Part shown: positions 40,182-54,501 of the stretch, piece by piece
How the letters are laid out: every line of letters starts with the position of its first letter
How positions within the stretch are numbered: position 1 is the stretch's first letter
Assembly: GCF_905404315.1 (NCBI RefSeq)
Contig: NC_066304.1
Coordinates: 9,238,001-9,302,000 of the forward strand
DNA: 64,000 nt
Direction: 5' to 3'
From: Leptidea sinapis
Lineage: Eukaryota; Arthropoda; Insecta; Lepidoptera; Pieridae
Translations under genes and position numbers: made by a program
The notes under the pieces: model-generated
What the model was told of the DNA's origin: nothing
Database searches by the model: none
The model's input: the letters and a program-made list of their open reading frames with translations, nothing else

Positions 40182-40281
40182 ATGTAGTTATCATACTTTT
40201 GAGCGGCGGCCATCTTGGATTTGAAAAATGATCACAAAATTGTTTTCTTCACCCTCGAGAACCTCGGACACGATATCCATA
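40182..40281. other. Chimeric E/D monomer at the 3.2 kb duplication join
   Basis: The left part is class E (G head, cttggatttgaaaaatgatcac). The right part is class D (ttgttttcttcac, cctcggacac). The base at 40,234 is E-type and the base at 40,241 is D-type, so the switch is within the six shared bases 40,235-40,240. The intact parents are the D monomer at 36,988 and the E monomer at about 43,378. Confidence 0.95.
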
Positions 40282-43200
40282 TTGCTGAAATCATAATTTT
40301 GTGCGGCCGCCATCTTGGATTTGAAAAATGATCACAAAATTGTTCTCAGCGCCCTCGAGAACCTGGGTTACGATACCCATAATATAGTTATCATACTTTT
40401 GAGCGGCGGCCATCTCGGATTTGAAAACTGACCAGAAAATCTTTCTCTGCACCCTCGAGAACCTCGGGTACGATATCCATATTGCTGAAATCATAATTTT
40501 GTGCGGCGGCAATCTAGGATTTGAAAAATGATCACAAAATCGTTCTCAGCACCCTCGAGAACCTCTGATACGATACCCATAATGTAGTTATCATGTTTTT
40601 GAGCGGCGGCCATCTTGGATTTGAAAAATGATCACAAAATCGTTCTCTGCACCCTCGAGAACCTCGGGTACGATATCCATATTGCTAAAATCATAATTTT
40701 GTGCGGCGGCCATCTTGGATTAGAAAAATGATCACAAAATCGTTATCAGCACCCTCGAGAACCTGGGATAAGATATCCATAATGTAGTTATCATACTTTA
40801 GAGCGGCGGCCATCTTGGATTTGAAAACTGTCCACAAAATCTTTCTCTGCACCCTCGAGAACCTCGGGTACGATATCCATATTGCTGAAATCATAATTTT
40901 GTGCGGCGGCAATCTAGGATTTGAATAATGATCACAAAATCGTTCTCAGTACCCTCGAGAACCTCTGATACGATACCCATAATCTAGTCATCATAATTTT
41001 GAGCGGCGGCCATCTCGGATTTAAAAATGATCCCAAAATTGTTTTCTTCACCCTCGAGAACCTCGGACACGATATCCATATTGCTGAAATCATAATTTTG
41101 TGCGGCGGCCATCTTGGATTTGAAAAATTATCACAAAATTGTTCTCAGCACCCTCGAGAACCTGGGTTACGATGCCCATAATATAGTTATCATACTTTTG
41201 AGCGGCGGCCATCTTGGATTTGAAAACTGACCACAAAATCTTTCTCTGCACCTTCAAGAATCTCGGGTACGATATCCATATTGCTGAAAACATAATTTTG
41301 TGCGGCGGCCATCTTGGATTTGAAAAATAATCACCAAATCGTTCTCTGCACCCTCGAGAACCTCGAGTACGATATCCATATTGCTAAAATCATAATTTTG
41401 TGCGGCGGCCATCTTGGATTTGAAAAATGATCACAAAATTGTTCTCAGCACCCTCGAGAACCTGGGATACGATACCCATAATGTAGTTATCATTCTTTTG
41501 AGCGGCGGCCATCTTGGATTCAAACACTGTCCACAAAATATTTCTCTGCACCCTCGAGAACCTCGGGTACGATATCCAAAATGTAGTTATCATACTTTTG
41601 AGCGGCGGCCATCTTGGATTTGAAAAATGATCACAAAATCGTTCTCTGCACCCTCGAGAACCTCGGGTACGATATCCATATTGCTGAAATCATAATTTTG
41701 TGCGGCGGCCATCTTGGATTTGAAAAATGATCACAAAATTGTTCTCAGCACCCTCGAGAACCTGGGTTACGATACCCATAATGTAGTTATCATACTTTTG
41801 AGCGGCGGCCATCTTGGATTCAAACACTGTCCACAAAATATTTCTCTGCACCCTCGAGAACCTCGGGTACGATATCCATATTGCTGAAATCATAATTTTG
41901 TGCGGCGGCAATCTAGGATTTGAATAATGATCACAAAATCGTTCTCAGCACCCTCGAGAACCTCTGATACGATACCCATAATCTAGTCATCATACTTTTG
42001 AGCGGCGGCCATCTCGGATTTAAAAATGATCCCAAAATTGTTTTCTTCACCCTCGAGAACCTCGGACACGATATCCATATTGCTGAAATCATAATTTTGT
42101 GCGGCCGCCATCTTGGATTTGTAAAATGATCACAAAATTGTTCTCAGCGCCCTCGAGAACCTGGGTTACGATACCCATAATATAGTTATCATACTTTTGA
42201 GCGGCGGCCATCTCGGATTTGAAAACTGACCAGAAAATCTTTCTCTGCACCCTCGAGAACCTCGGGTACGATATCCATATTGCTGAAATCATAATTTTGT
42301 GCGGCGGCAATCTAGGATTTGAAAAATGATCACAAAATCGTTCTCAACACCCTCGAGAACCTCTGATACGATACCCATAATGTAGTTATCATACTTTTGA
42401 GCGGCGGCCATCTTGGATTTGAAAAATGATCACAAAATCGTTCTCTGCACCCTCGAGAACCTCGGGTCCGTATCCATATTGCTAAAATCATAATTTTGTG
42501 CGGCGGCCATCTTGGATTAGAAAAATGATCACAAAATCGTTATCAGCACCCTCGAGAACCTGGGATACGATATCCATAATGTAGTTATCATACTTTAGAG
42601 CGGCGGCCATCTTGGATTTGAAAACTGTCCACAAAATCTTTCTCTGCACCCTCGAGAACCTCGGGTACGATATCCATATTGCTGAAATCATAATTTTGTG
42701 CGGCGGCAATCTAGGATTTGAATAATGATCACAAAATCGTTCTCAGCACCCTCGAGAACCTCTGATACGATACCCATAATCTAGTCATCATAATTTTGAG
42801 CGGCGGCCATCTCGAATTTAAAAATGATCCCAAAATTGTTTTCTTCACCCTCGAGAACCTCGGACACGATATCCATATTGCTGAAATCATAATTTTGTGC
42901 GGCGGCCATCTTGGATTTGAAAAATTATCACAAAATTGTTCTCAGCACCCTCGAGAACCTGGGTTACGATGCCCATAATATAGTTATCATACTTTTGAGC
43001 GGCGGCCATCTTGGATTTGAAAACTGACCACAAAATCTTTCTCTGCACCTTCAATAATCTCGGGTACGATATCCATATTGCTGAAAACATAATTTTGTGC
43101 GGCGGCCATCTTGGATTTGAAAAATAATCACCAAATCGTTCTCTGCACCCTCGAGAACCTCGAGTACGATATCCATATTGCTAAAATCATAATTTTGTGC

Positions 43201-43436
43201 GGCGGCCATCTTGGATTTGAAAAATGATCACAAAATTGTTCTCAGCACCCTCGAGAACCTGGGATACGATACCCATAATGTAGTTATCATTCTTTTGAGC
43301 GGCGGCCATCTTGGATTCAAACACTGTCCACAAAATATTTCTCTGCACCCTCGAGAACCTCGGGTACGATATCCATAATGTAGTTATCATACTTTTGAGC
43401 GGCGGCCATCTTGGATTTGAAAAATGATCACAAAAT
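40241..43436. repeat. 3.2 kb higher-order repeat, copy 2
   Basis: Direct copy of 37,046-40,240. Its first bases are the second half of a D monomer joined to the first half of an E monomer, so the duplication break is readable at 40,235-40,240. At its far end the equivalent E monomer (about 43,381) is intact, as expected for an unequal crossover between E and D monomers. Confidence 0.93.
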
Positions 43437-46400
43437 CATTCTCTGCACCCTCGAGAACCTCGGGTACGATATCCATATTGCTGAAATCATAATTTTGTGC
43501 GGCGGCCATCTTGGATTTGAAAAATGATCACAAAATTGTTCTCAGCACCCTCGAGAACCTGGGTTACGATACCCATAATGTAGTTATCATACTTTTGAGC
43601 GGCGGCCATCTTGGAATTGAAAACTGACTACAAAATCTTTCTCTGCACCCTCGAGAACCTGGGATACGATACCCATAATGTAGTTATCATTCTTTTGAGC
43701 GGCGGCCATCTTGGATTCAAACACTGTCCACAAAATATTTCTCTGCACCCTCGAGAACCTCGGGTACGATATCCATATTGCTGAAATCATAATTTTGTGC
43801 GGCGGCAATCTAGGATTTGAATAATGATCACAAAATCGTTCTCAGCACCCTCGAGAACCTCTGATACGATACCCATAATCTAGTCATCATACTTTTGAGC
43901 GGCGGCCATCTCGGATTTAAAAATGATCCCAAAATTGTTTTCTTCACCCTCGAGAACCTCGGACACGATATCCATATTGCTGAAATCATAATTTTGTGCG
44001 GCCGCCATCTTGGATTTGTAAAATGATCACAAAATTGTTCTCAGCGCCCTCGAGAACCTGGGTTACGATACCCATAATATAGTTATCATACTTTTTAGCG
44101 GCGGCCATCTCGGATTTGAAAACTGACCAGAAAATCTTTCTCTGCACCCTCGAGAACCTCGGGTACGATATCCATATTGCTGAAATCATAATTTTGTGCG
44201 GCGGCAATCTAGGATTTGAAAAATGATCACAAAATCGTTCTCAGCACCCTCGAGAACCTCTGATACGATACCCATAATGTAGTTATCATACTTTTGAGCG
44301 GCGGCCATCTTGGATTTGAAAAATGATCACAAAATCGTTCTCTGCACCCTCGAGAACCTCGGGTACGATATCCATATTGCTAAAATCATAATTTTGTGCG
44401 GCGGCCATCTTGGATTAGAAAAATGATCACAAAATCGTTATCAGCACCCTCGAGAACCTGGGATAAGATACCCATAATGTAGTTATCATACTTTAGAAAG
44501 CGGCCATCTTGGATTTGAAAACTGTCCACAAAATCTTTCTCTGCACCCTCGAGAACCTCGGGTACGATATCCATATTGCTGAAATCATAATTTTGTGCGG
44601 CGGCAATCTAGGATTTGAATTATGATCACAAAATCGTTCTCAGCACCCTCGAGAACCTCTGATACGATACCCATAATCTAGTCATCATAATTTTGAGCGG
44701 CGGCCATCTCGGATTTAAAAATGATCCCAAAATTGTTTTCTTCACCCTCGAGAACCTCGGACACGATATCCATATTGCTGAAATCATAATTTTGTGCGGC
44801 GGCCATCTTGGATTTGAAAAATTATCACAAAATTGTTCTCAGCACCCTCGAGAACCTGGGTTACGATGGCCATAATATAGTTATCATACTTTTGAGTGGC
44901 GGCCATCTTGGATTTGAAAACTGACCACAAAATCTTTCTCTGCACCTTCGAGAATCTCGGGTACGATATCCATATTGCTGAAAACATAATTTTGTGCAGC
45001 GGCCATCTTGGATTTGAAAAATAATCACCAAATCGTTCTCTGCACCCTCGAGAACCTCGAGTACGATATCCATATTGCTAAAATCATAATTTTGTGCGGC
45101 GGCCATCTTGGATTTGAAAAATGATCACAAAATCATTCTCAGCACCCTCGAGAACCTCTGATACGATATCCATAATGTAGTTATCATACTTTTGAGCGAC
45201 GGCCATCTTGGATTTGAAAACTGATCACATAATCTTTCTTTGCACCCTCAAGAACGTAGGATACGATACCCATAATCTAGTAATCATAATTTTTTAGCGG
45301 TGGCCATCTGGGATTTAAAAATGATCCCAAAATTGTTTTCAGCACCCTCGAGAACCTCGGACACGATATCCACATTGGTGAAAACATAATTTTGTGCGGC
45401 GGCCATCTTGGATTAGAAAAATTATCACAAAATTGTTCTCAGCACCCTCGATAACCTGGGTTACGATACCCATAATGTAGTTATCATACTTTTGAGCGAA
45501 GGCCATCTTGGATTGGAAAAATGATCACAAAATCGTTCTCAGCACCCTCGAGAACCTGGGATACGATACCCATAATGTAGTTATCATACTTTTGAGCGGC
45601 GGCCATCTTGGATTTGAAAACTGTCCACAAAATACTTCTCTGCACCCTCGAGAACCTCGGGTACGATATCCATATTGCTGAAATCATAATTTTGTGCGGC
45701 GGCCATCTTGAATTTGAAAAATGATCACAAAATCGTTCTCAGCACCCTCGAGAACCTCTGATACGCTACCCATAATGTAGTTATCATACTTATGAGCGGC
45801 GGCCATCTTGGATTTGAAAAATGATCACAAAATCGTTCTCTGCACCCTCGAGAACCTCGGGTACGATATCCATACTGCTGAAATCATAATTTTGTGCGGC
45901 GGCCATCTTGGATTTGAAAAATGATCACAAAATTGTTCTCAGCACCCTCGAGAACCTGGGTTACGATACCCATAATATCGTTATCATACTTTTGAGCGGC
46001 GGCCATCTTGGATTTGAAAACTGACCACAAAATCTTTCTCTGCACCCTCGAGAACCTCGGGTACGATAGCCATATTGCTGAAATCATAATTTTGCGCGGC
46101 GGCAATCTAGGATTTGAATACTGATCACAAAATCGTTCTCAGCACCCTCGAGAACCTCTGATACGATACCCATAATCTAGTCATCATACTTTTGAGCGGC
46201 GGCCATCTCGGATTTAAAAATGATCCCAAAATTGTTTTCTTCACCCTCGAGAACCTCGAACACGATATCCATATTGCTGAAATCATAATTTTGTGCGGCG
46301 GCCATCTTGGATTTGAAAAATGGTCACAAAATTATTCTCAGCACCCTCGAGAACCTGGGTTACGATACCCATAATGTTGTTATCATACTTTTGAGCGGCG

Positions 46401-47973
46401 GCCATCTTGGATTTGAAAACTGTCCAGAAAATCTTTCTCTGCACCCTCGAGAACCTCGGGTACTATATCCATATTGCTGAAATCATAATTTTGTGCGGCG
46501 GCCATCTTGGATTTTAAAAATGATCACAAAATCGTTCTCAGCACCCTCGAGAACCTCTGATACGATACCCATAATGTAGTTATCATACTTTTGAGCGGCG
46601 GCCATCTTGGATTTGAAAAATGATCACAAAATCGTTCTCTGCACCCTCGAGAACCTCGGGTACGATATCCATATTGCTGAAATCATAATTTTGTGCGGCG
46701 GCCATCTTGGATTTGAAAAATGATCACAAAATTGTTCTCAGCACCCTCGAGAACCTGGGTTACGATACCCATAATGTAGTTATCATACTTTTGAGCGGCG
46801 GCCATCTTGGATTTGAAAACTGACCACAAAATCTTTCTATGCACCCTCGAGAACCTCGGGTACGATATCCATATTGCTGAAATCATAATTTTGTGCGGCG
46901 GCAATCTAGGATTTGAATAATGATCACAAAATCATTCTCAGCACCCTCGAAAACCTCTGATACGATACCCATAATGTAGTAATCATACTTTTGAGCGGCG
47001 GCCATCTTGGATTTGAAAAATGATCACAAAATCGTTCTCTGCACCCTCGAGAACCTCGGGTACGATATCCATATTGCTGAAATCATAATTTTGTGCGGCG
47101 GCCATCTTGGATTTGAAAAATGATCACAAAATTGTTCTCAGCACCCTCGAGAACCTGGGTTACGATACCCATAATGTAGTTATCATACTTTTGAGCGAAG
47201 GCCATCTTGGATTTGAAAAATGATCACAAAATCGTTCTCAGCACCCTCGAGAACCTGGGATACGATACCCATAATGTAGTTATCATACTTATGAGCGGCG
47301 GCCATCTTGGATTTGAAAACTGTCCACAAAATATTTCTCTGCACCCTCGAGAACCTCGGGTACGATATCCATATTGCTGAAATCATAATTTTGTGCGGCG
47401 GCCATCTTGGATTTGAAAAATGATCACAAAATCGTTCTCAGCACCCTCGAGAACCTCTGATATGATACCCATAATGTAGTTATCATACTTTTGAGCGGCG
47501 GCCATCTTTGATTTGAAAAATGATCACAAAATCGTTCTCTGCACCCTCGAGAACCTCGGGTACGATATCCATACTGCTGAAATCATAAATATGTGCGGCG
47601 GCCATCTTGGATTTGAAAAATGATCACAAAATTGTTCTCAGCACCCTCGAGAACCTGGGTTACGATACCCATAATATAGTTATCATACTTTTGAGCGGCG
47701 GCCATCTTGGATTTGAAAACTGACCACAAAATCTTTCTCTGCACCTTTGAGAATCTCGGGTACGATATCCATATTGCTGAAATCATAATTTTGTGCGGCG
47801 GCAATCTAGGATTTGAAAAATGATCACAAAATCGTTCTCAGCACCCTCGAGAACCTCTGATACGATACCAATAATGTAGTTATCATACTTTTGAGCGGCG
47901 GCCATCTTGGATTTGAAAAATGATCACAAAATCGTTCTCTGCACCCTCGAGAACCTCGGGTACGATATCCATA
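43437..47973. repeat. Mosaic array segment 43.4-48.0 kb
   Basis: Composed of pieces recognisable elsewhere. About 43,190-44,990 matches 17,700-19,500 (offset 25,488, then 25,487). About 44,690-45,690 matches 50,085-51,080 (offset about 5,395). 45,961-46,230 shares atatcgttat, gatagccat and gaatactgat with 54,488-54,757 (offset 8,527). 46,620-47,780 shares variants with 10.4-11.0 kb. A one-base-short variant (tttagaaagcggcc) lies near 44,496. Only satellite is present. Confidence 0.8.
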
Positions 47974-49371
47974 TTGCTGAAATCATAATTTTGTGCGGCG
48001 GCCATCTTGGATTTGAAAAATGATCACAAAATTGTTCTCAGCACCCTCGAGAACCTGGGTTACGATACCCATAATGTAGTTATCATACTTTTGAGTGGCG
48101 GCCATCGTGGATTTGAAAACTGACCACCAAATCTTTCTCTGCACCCTCGAGAATCTCGGGTACGATATCCATATTGCTGAAATCATAATTTTGTGCGGCG
48201 GCCATCATGGATTTGAAAAATGATCACCAAATCGTTCTCTGCACCCTCGAGAACCTCTGATACGATACCCATAATATAGTTATCATACTTTTGAGCGGCG
48301 GCCATCTTGGATTTGAAAACTGACCACAAAATCTTTCTCTGCACCTTTGAGAATCTCGGGTACGATATCCATATTGCTGAAATCATAATTTTGTGCGGCG
48401 GCCATCTTGGATTTGAAAAATGATCACAAAATCGTTCTCAGCACCCTCGAGAACCTCTGATACGATACCCATAATGTAGTTATCATACTTTTGAGCGGCG
48501 GCCATCTGGGATTTAAAAATGATCCCAAAATTGTTTTCTGCACCCTCGAGAACCTCGGACACGATATCCACATTGGTGAAAACATAATTTTGTGTGGCGG
48601 CCATCTTGGATTAGAAAAATGATCACAAAATCGTTCTCAGCACCCTCGAGAACCTCTGATACGATACCAATAATGTAGTTATCATACTTTTGAGCGGCGG
48701 CCATCTTGGATTTGAAAAATGATCACAAAATCGTTCTCTGCACCCTCGAGAACCTCGGGTACGATATCCATATTGCTGAAATCATAATTTTGTGCGGCGG
48801 CCATCTTGGATTTGAAAAATGATCACAAAATTGTTCTCAGCACCCTCGAGAACCTGGGTTACGATACCCATAATGTAGTTATCATACTTTTGAGTGGCGG
48901 CCATCTTGGATTTGAAAACTGACCACCAAATCTTTCTCTGCACCCTCGAGAATCTCGGGTACGATATCCATATTGCTGAAATCATAATTTTGTGCGGCGG
49001 CCATCATGGATTTGAAAAATGATCACCAAATCGTTCTCTGCACCCTCGAGAACCTCTGATACGATACCCATAATGTAGTTATCATACTTTTGAGCGGCGG
49101 CCATCTGGGATTTAAAAATGATCCCAAAATTGTTTTCTGCACCCTCGAGAACCTCGGACACGATATCCACATTGGTGAAAACATAATTTTGTGTGGCGGC
49201 CATCTTGGATTAGAAAAATGATCACAAAATCGTTCTCAGCACCCTCGAGAACCTCTGATACGATACCCATAATGTAGTTATCATACTTTTGAGCGGCGGC
49301 CATCTTGGATTTGAAAAATGATCACAAAATCGTTCTCTGCACCCTCGAGAACCTCGGGTACTATATCCATA
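47974..49371. repeat. 799 bp higher-order repeat, one full and one shortened copy
   Basis: Unit 47,974-48,772 (eight monomers, 799 bp because one is 99 bp) is followed by 48,773-49,371 (599 bp), which lacks two monomers between the catcatgg monomer and the ccatctggga monomer. Markers are gagtggcgg, actgaccaccaaat, and tttgtgtggcgg. The block is homologous to 55,001-56,598. Confidence 0.88.
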
Positions 49372-52266
49372 TTGCTGAAATCAAAATTTTGTGCGTTGTT
49401 CATCTTGGATTTGAAAAATGATCACAAAATTGTTCTCAGCACCCTCGAGAACCTGGGTTACGATACCCATAATGTAGTTATCATACTTTTGAGCGGCGGC
49501 CATCTTGGATTTAAAAACTGTCCACAAAATATTTCTCTGCACCCTCGAGAACCTCGGGTACGATATCCATATTGTTGAAAACATAATTTTGTGCAACGGC
49601 CATCTTGGATTTGAAAAATGGTCACAAAATCGTTATCAGCACCCTCGAGAACCTGGGATAAGATACCCATAATGTAGTTATTATACTTTTGAGCGGCGGC
49701 CATCTTGGATTTAAAAACTGTCCACAAAATATTTCTCTGCACCCTCGAGAACCTCGGGTACGATACCCATAATGTAGTTATCATAATTTTGTGCGGCGGC
49801 CATCTTGGATTAGAAAAATGATCACAAAATCGTTCTCAGCACCCTCGAGAACCTGGGATAAGATACCCATAATGTAGTTATTATACTTTTGAGCGGCGGC
49901 CATCATGGATTTGAAAACTGTCCACAAAATCTTTCTCTGCACCCTCGAGAACCTCGGGTACGATATCCATATTGCTGAATTCATAATTTTGTGCGGCGGC
50001 AATCTAGGATTTGAATAATGATCACAAAATCGTTCTCAGCACCCTCGAGAACATCTGATACGATACCCATAATCTAGTCATCATAATTTTGAGCGGCGGC
50101 CATCTCGGATTTAAAAATGATCCCAAAATTGTTTTCTTCACCCTCGAGAACCTCGGACACGATATCCATATTGCTGAAATCATAATTTTGTGCGGCCGCC
50201 ATCTTGGATTTGAAAAATTATCACAAAATTGTTCTCAGCACCCTCGAGAACCTGGGTTACGATGCCCATAATATAGTTATCATACTTTTGAGCGGCGGCC
50301 ATCTTGGATTTGAAAACTGACCACAAAATCTTTCTCTGCACCTTCGAGAATCTCGGGTACGATATCCATATTGCTGAAAACATAATTTTGTGCGGCGGCC
50401 ATCTTGGATTTGAAAAATAATCACCAAATCGTTCTCTGCACCCTTGAGAACCTCGAGTACGATATCCATATTGCTAAAATCATAATTTTGTGCGGCGGCC
50501 ATCTTGGATTTGAAAAATGATCACAAAATCATTCTCAGCACCCTCGAGAAACTCTGATACGATATCCATAATGTAGTTATCATACTTTTGAGCGGCGGCC
50601 ATCTTGGATTTGAAAACTGATCACATAATCTTTCTTTGCACCCTCAAGAACGTAGGATACGATACCCATAATCTAGTAATCATACTTTTGAGCGGTGGCC
50701 ATCTGGGATTTAAAATGATCCCAAAATTGTTTTCTGCACCCTCGAGAACCTCGGACACGATATCCACATTGGTGAAAACATAATTTTGTGCGGCGGCCAT
50801 CTTGGATTAGAAAAATTATCACAAAATTGTTCTCAGCACCCTCGATAACCTGGGTTACGATACCCATAATGTAGTTATCATACTTTTGAGCGAAGGCCAT
50901 CTTGGATTGGAAAAATGATCACAAAATCGTTCTCAGCACCCTCGAGAACCTGGGATACGATACCCATAATGTAGTTATCATACTTTTGAGCGGCGGCCAT
51001 CTTGGATTTGAAAACTGTCCACAAAATATTTCTCTGCACCCTCGAGAACCTCGGGTACGATATCCATATTGCTGAAATCATAATTTTGTGCGGCGGCCAT
51101 CTTGGATTTGAAAAATGATCACAAAATCGTTCTCAGCACCCTCGAGAACCTCTGATACGATATCCATAATGTAGTTATCATACTTTTGAGCGGCGGCCAT
51201 CTTGGATTTGAAAACTGATCACAAAATGTTTCTTTGCACCCTCGAGAACGTAGGATACGATACCCATAATCTAGTTATCATACTTTTGAGCGGCAGCCAT
51301 CTTGGATTTGAAAACTGTCCACAAAATATTTCTCTGCACCCTCGAGAACCTCGGGTACGATATCCATATTGCTGAAATCATAATTTTGTGCGGCGGCCAT
51401 CTTGGATTTGAAAAATGATCACAAAATCGTTCTCAGCACCCTCGAGAACCTCTGATACGATACCCATAATGTAGTTATCATACTTTTGAGCGGCGGCCAT
51501 CTTGGATTTTAAAAATGATCACAAAATCGTTCTCTGCACCCTCGAGAACCTCGGGTACGATATCCATATTGCTGAAATCATAATTTTGTGCGGCGGCCAT
51601 CTTGGATTTGAAAAATGATCACAAAATTGTTCTCAGCACCCTCGAGAACCTCTGATACGATACCCATAATCTAGTCATCATACTTTTGAGCGGCGGCCAT
51701 CTCGGATTTAAAAATGATCCCAAAATTGTTTTCTTCACCCTCGAGAACCTCGGACACGATATCCATATTGCTGAAATCATAATTTTGTGCGGCCGCCATC
51801 TTGGATTTGAAAAATGATCACAAAATTGTTCTCAGCACCCTCGAGAACCTGGGTTACGATACCCATAATATAGTTATCATACTTTTGAGCGGCGGTCATC
51901 TTGGATTTGAAAACTGACCAGAAAATCTTTCTCTGCACCCTCGAGAACCTCGGGTACGATATCCATATTGCTGAAATCATAATTTTGTGCGGCGGCAATC
52001 TAGGATTTGAAAAATGATCACAAAATCGTTCTCAGCACCCTCGAGAACCTCTGATACGATACCCATAATGTAGTTATCATACTTTTGAGCGGCGGCCATC
52101 TTGGATTTAAAAACTGTCCAAAAATATTTCTCTGCATCCTCGAGAACCTCGGGTACGATATCCATATTGCTGAAATCATAATTTTGTGCAACGGCCATCT
52201 TGGATTTGAAAAATGGTCACAAAATCGTTCTCAGCACCCTCGAGAACCTCTGATACGATACCCATA

Positions 52267-52404
52267 ATGTAGTTATCATACTTTTGAGCGGCGGCCATCT
52301 TGGATTTAAAAACTGTCCACAAAATATTTCTCTGCACCCTCGATTTAAAAATGATCCCAAAATTGTTTTCTTCACCCTCGAGAACCTCGGACACGATATC
52401 CATA
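52267..52404. other. Fused 138 bp double monomer, copy 4
   Basis: Identical junction to 35,351-35,488 (offset 16,916) but with the original tttaaaaatgatccc. It was therefore copied before, or from another source than, the 35/59 kb pair. Confidence 0.92.
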
Positions 52405-52504
52405 TTGCTGAAATCATAATTTTGTGCGGCCGCCATCTTGGATTTGAAAAATTATCACAAAATCTTTCTCTGCACCTTCGAGAATCTCGGGTACGATATC
52501 CATA
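52405..52504. other. Chimeric A/B monomer (100 bp loss)
   Basis: NotI-type N head with aaaaattatcacaaaat continues as ctttctctgcaccttcgag, which is class B sequence. At 35,489-35,690 the A and B monomers are separate. One monomer was therefore lost here, changing the offset between the regions from 16,916 to 16,816. Confidence 0.9.
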
Positions 52505-54401
52505 TTGCTGAAATCATAATTTTGTGCGGCGGCCATCTTGGATTTGAAAAATAATCACCAATTCGTTCTCTGCACCCTCGAGAACCTCGGGTACGATATC
52601 CATATTGCTAAAATCATAATTTTGTGCGGCGGCCATCTTGGATTTGAAAAATGATCACAAAATCGTTCTCAGCACCCTCGAGAACCTCTGATACGATATC
52701 CATAATGTAGTTATCATACTTTTGAGCGGCGGCCATCTTGGATTTGAAAACTGATCACATAATGTTTCTTTGCACCCTCGAGAACGTAGGATACGATACC
52801 CATAATCTAGTTATCATACTTTTGAACGGTGGCCATCTGGGATTTAAAAATGATCCCAAAATTGTTTTCTGCACCCTCGAGAACCTCGGACACGATATCC
52901 ACATTGGTGAAAACATAATTTTGTGCGGCGGCCATCTTGGATTAGAAAAATGATCACAAAATCGTTCTCAGCCCCTCGAGAACCTCTGATACGATACCCA
53001 TAATGTAGTTATCATACTTTTGAGCGGCGGCCATCTTGGATTTGAAAAATGATCACAAAATCGTTCTCTGCACCCTCGAAAACCTCGGGTACGATATCCA
53101 TATTGCTGAAATCATAATTTTGTGCGGCGGCCATCTTGGATTTGAAAAATGATCACAAAATTGTTCTCAGCACCCTCGAGAACCTGGGTTACGATACCCA
53201 TAATGTAGTTATCATACTTTTGAGCGGCGGCCATCTTGGATTTGAAAACTGACCACAAAATATTTCTCTGCACCCTCGAGAATCTCGGGTACGATATCCA
53301 TATTGCTGAAATCATAATTTTGTGCGGCGGCCATAATGGATTTGAAAAATGATCACCAAATCGTTCTCTGCACCCTCGAGAACCTCTGATACGATACCCA
53401 TAATGTAGTTATCATACTTTTGAGCGGCGGCCATCTTGGATTTGAAAAATGATCACAAAAACGTTCTCTGCACCCTCGAGAACCTCGGGTACGATATCCA
53501 TATTGCTGAAATCAAAATTTTGTGCGGCGGCCATCTTGGATTTGAAAAATAATCACCAAATCGTTCTCTGCACCCTCGAGAACCTCGGGTACGATATCCA
53601 TATTGCTAAAATCATAATTTTGTGCGGCGGCCATCTTGGATTTGAAAAATGATCACAAAATCGTTCTCAGCACCCTCGAGAACCTCTGATACGATATCCA
53701 TAATGTAGTTATCATACTTTTGAGCGGCGGCCATCTTGGATTTGAAAACTGATCACATAATGTTTCTTTGCACCCTCGAGAACGTAGGATACGATACCCA
53801 TAATCTAGTTATCATACTTTTGAGCGGCAGCCATCTTGGATTTGAAAACTGTCCACAAAATATTTCTCTGCACCCTCGAGAACCTCGGGTACGATATCCA
53901 TATTGCTGAAATCATAATTTTGTGCGGCGGCCATCTTGGATTTGAAAAATGATCACAAAATCGTTCTCAGCACCCTCGAGAACCTCTGATACGATACCCA
54001 TAATGTAGTTATCATACTTTTGAGCGGCGGCCATCTTGGATTTTAAAAATGATCACAAAATCGTTCTCTGCACCCTCGAGAACCTCGGGTACGATATCCA
54101 TACTGCTGAAATCATAATTTTGTGCGGCGGCCATCTTGGATTTGAAAAATGATCACAAAATTGTTCTCAGCACCCTCGAGAACCTCTGATACGATACCCA
54201 TAATCTAGTCATCATACTTTTGAGCGGCGGCCATCTCGGATTTAAAAATGATCCCAAAATTGTTTTCTTCACCCTCGAGAACCTCGGACACGATATCCAT
54301 ATTGCTGAAATCATAATTTTGTGCGGCCGCCATCTTGGATTTGAAAAATGATCACAAAATTGTTCTCAGCACCCTCGAGAACCTGGGTTACGATACCCAT
54401 A

Positions 54402-54501
54402 ATATAGTTATCATACTTTTGAGCGGCGGCCATCTTGGATTTGAAAACTGTCCAGAAAATCTTTCTCAGCACCCTCGAGAACCTGGGTTACGATACCCAT
54501 A
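54402..54501. other. Chimeric B/A-tail monomer
   Basis: G head with gaaaactgtccagaaaatc and ctttctc, then agcaccctcgag and a class A tail cctgggttac leading into the rare atatcgttat head shared with about 45,977. The switch is in ctttctc at 54,461-54,467. It joins a block like 51.8 kb to a block like 46.0 kb. Confidence 0.82.

Larger units (their letters stand above)
37046..40240. repeat. 3.2 kb higher-order repeat, copy 1
   Basis: 32 monomers in the order A-B-C-E-F-B-C-D and variants, repeated directly at an offset of 3,195, then 3,196 after a one-base loss near 39,066 (gaacccggg) in this copy. Markers shared with copy 2 include catgtttttgag, cagtaccctc, catactttagag and gggtccgtatcc. Only a handful of differences were noticed over 3.2 kb, so this is among the youngest duplications in the window. 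Confidence 0.93.
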
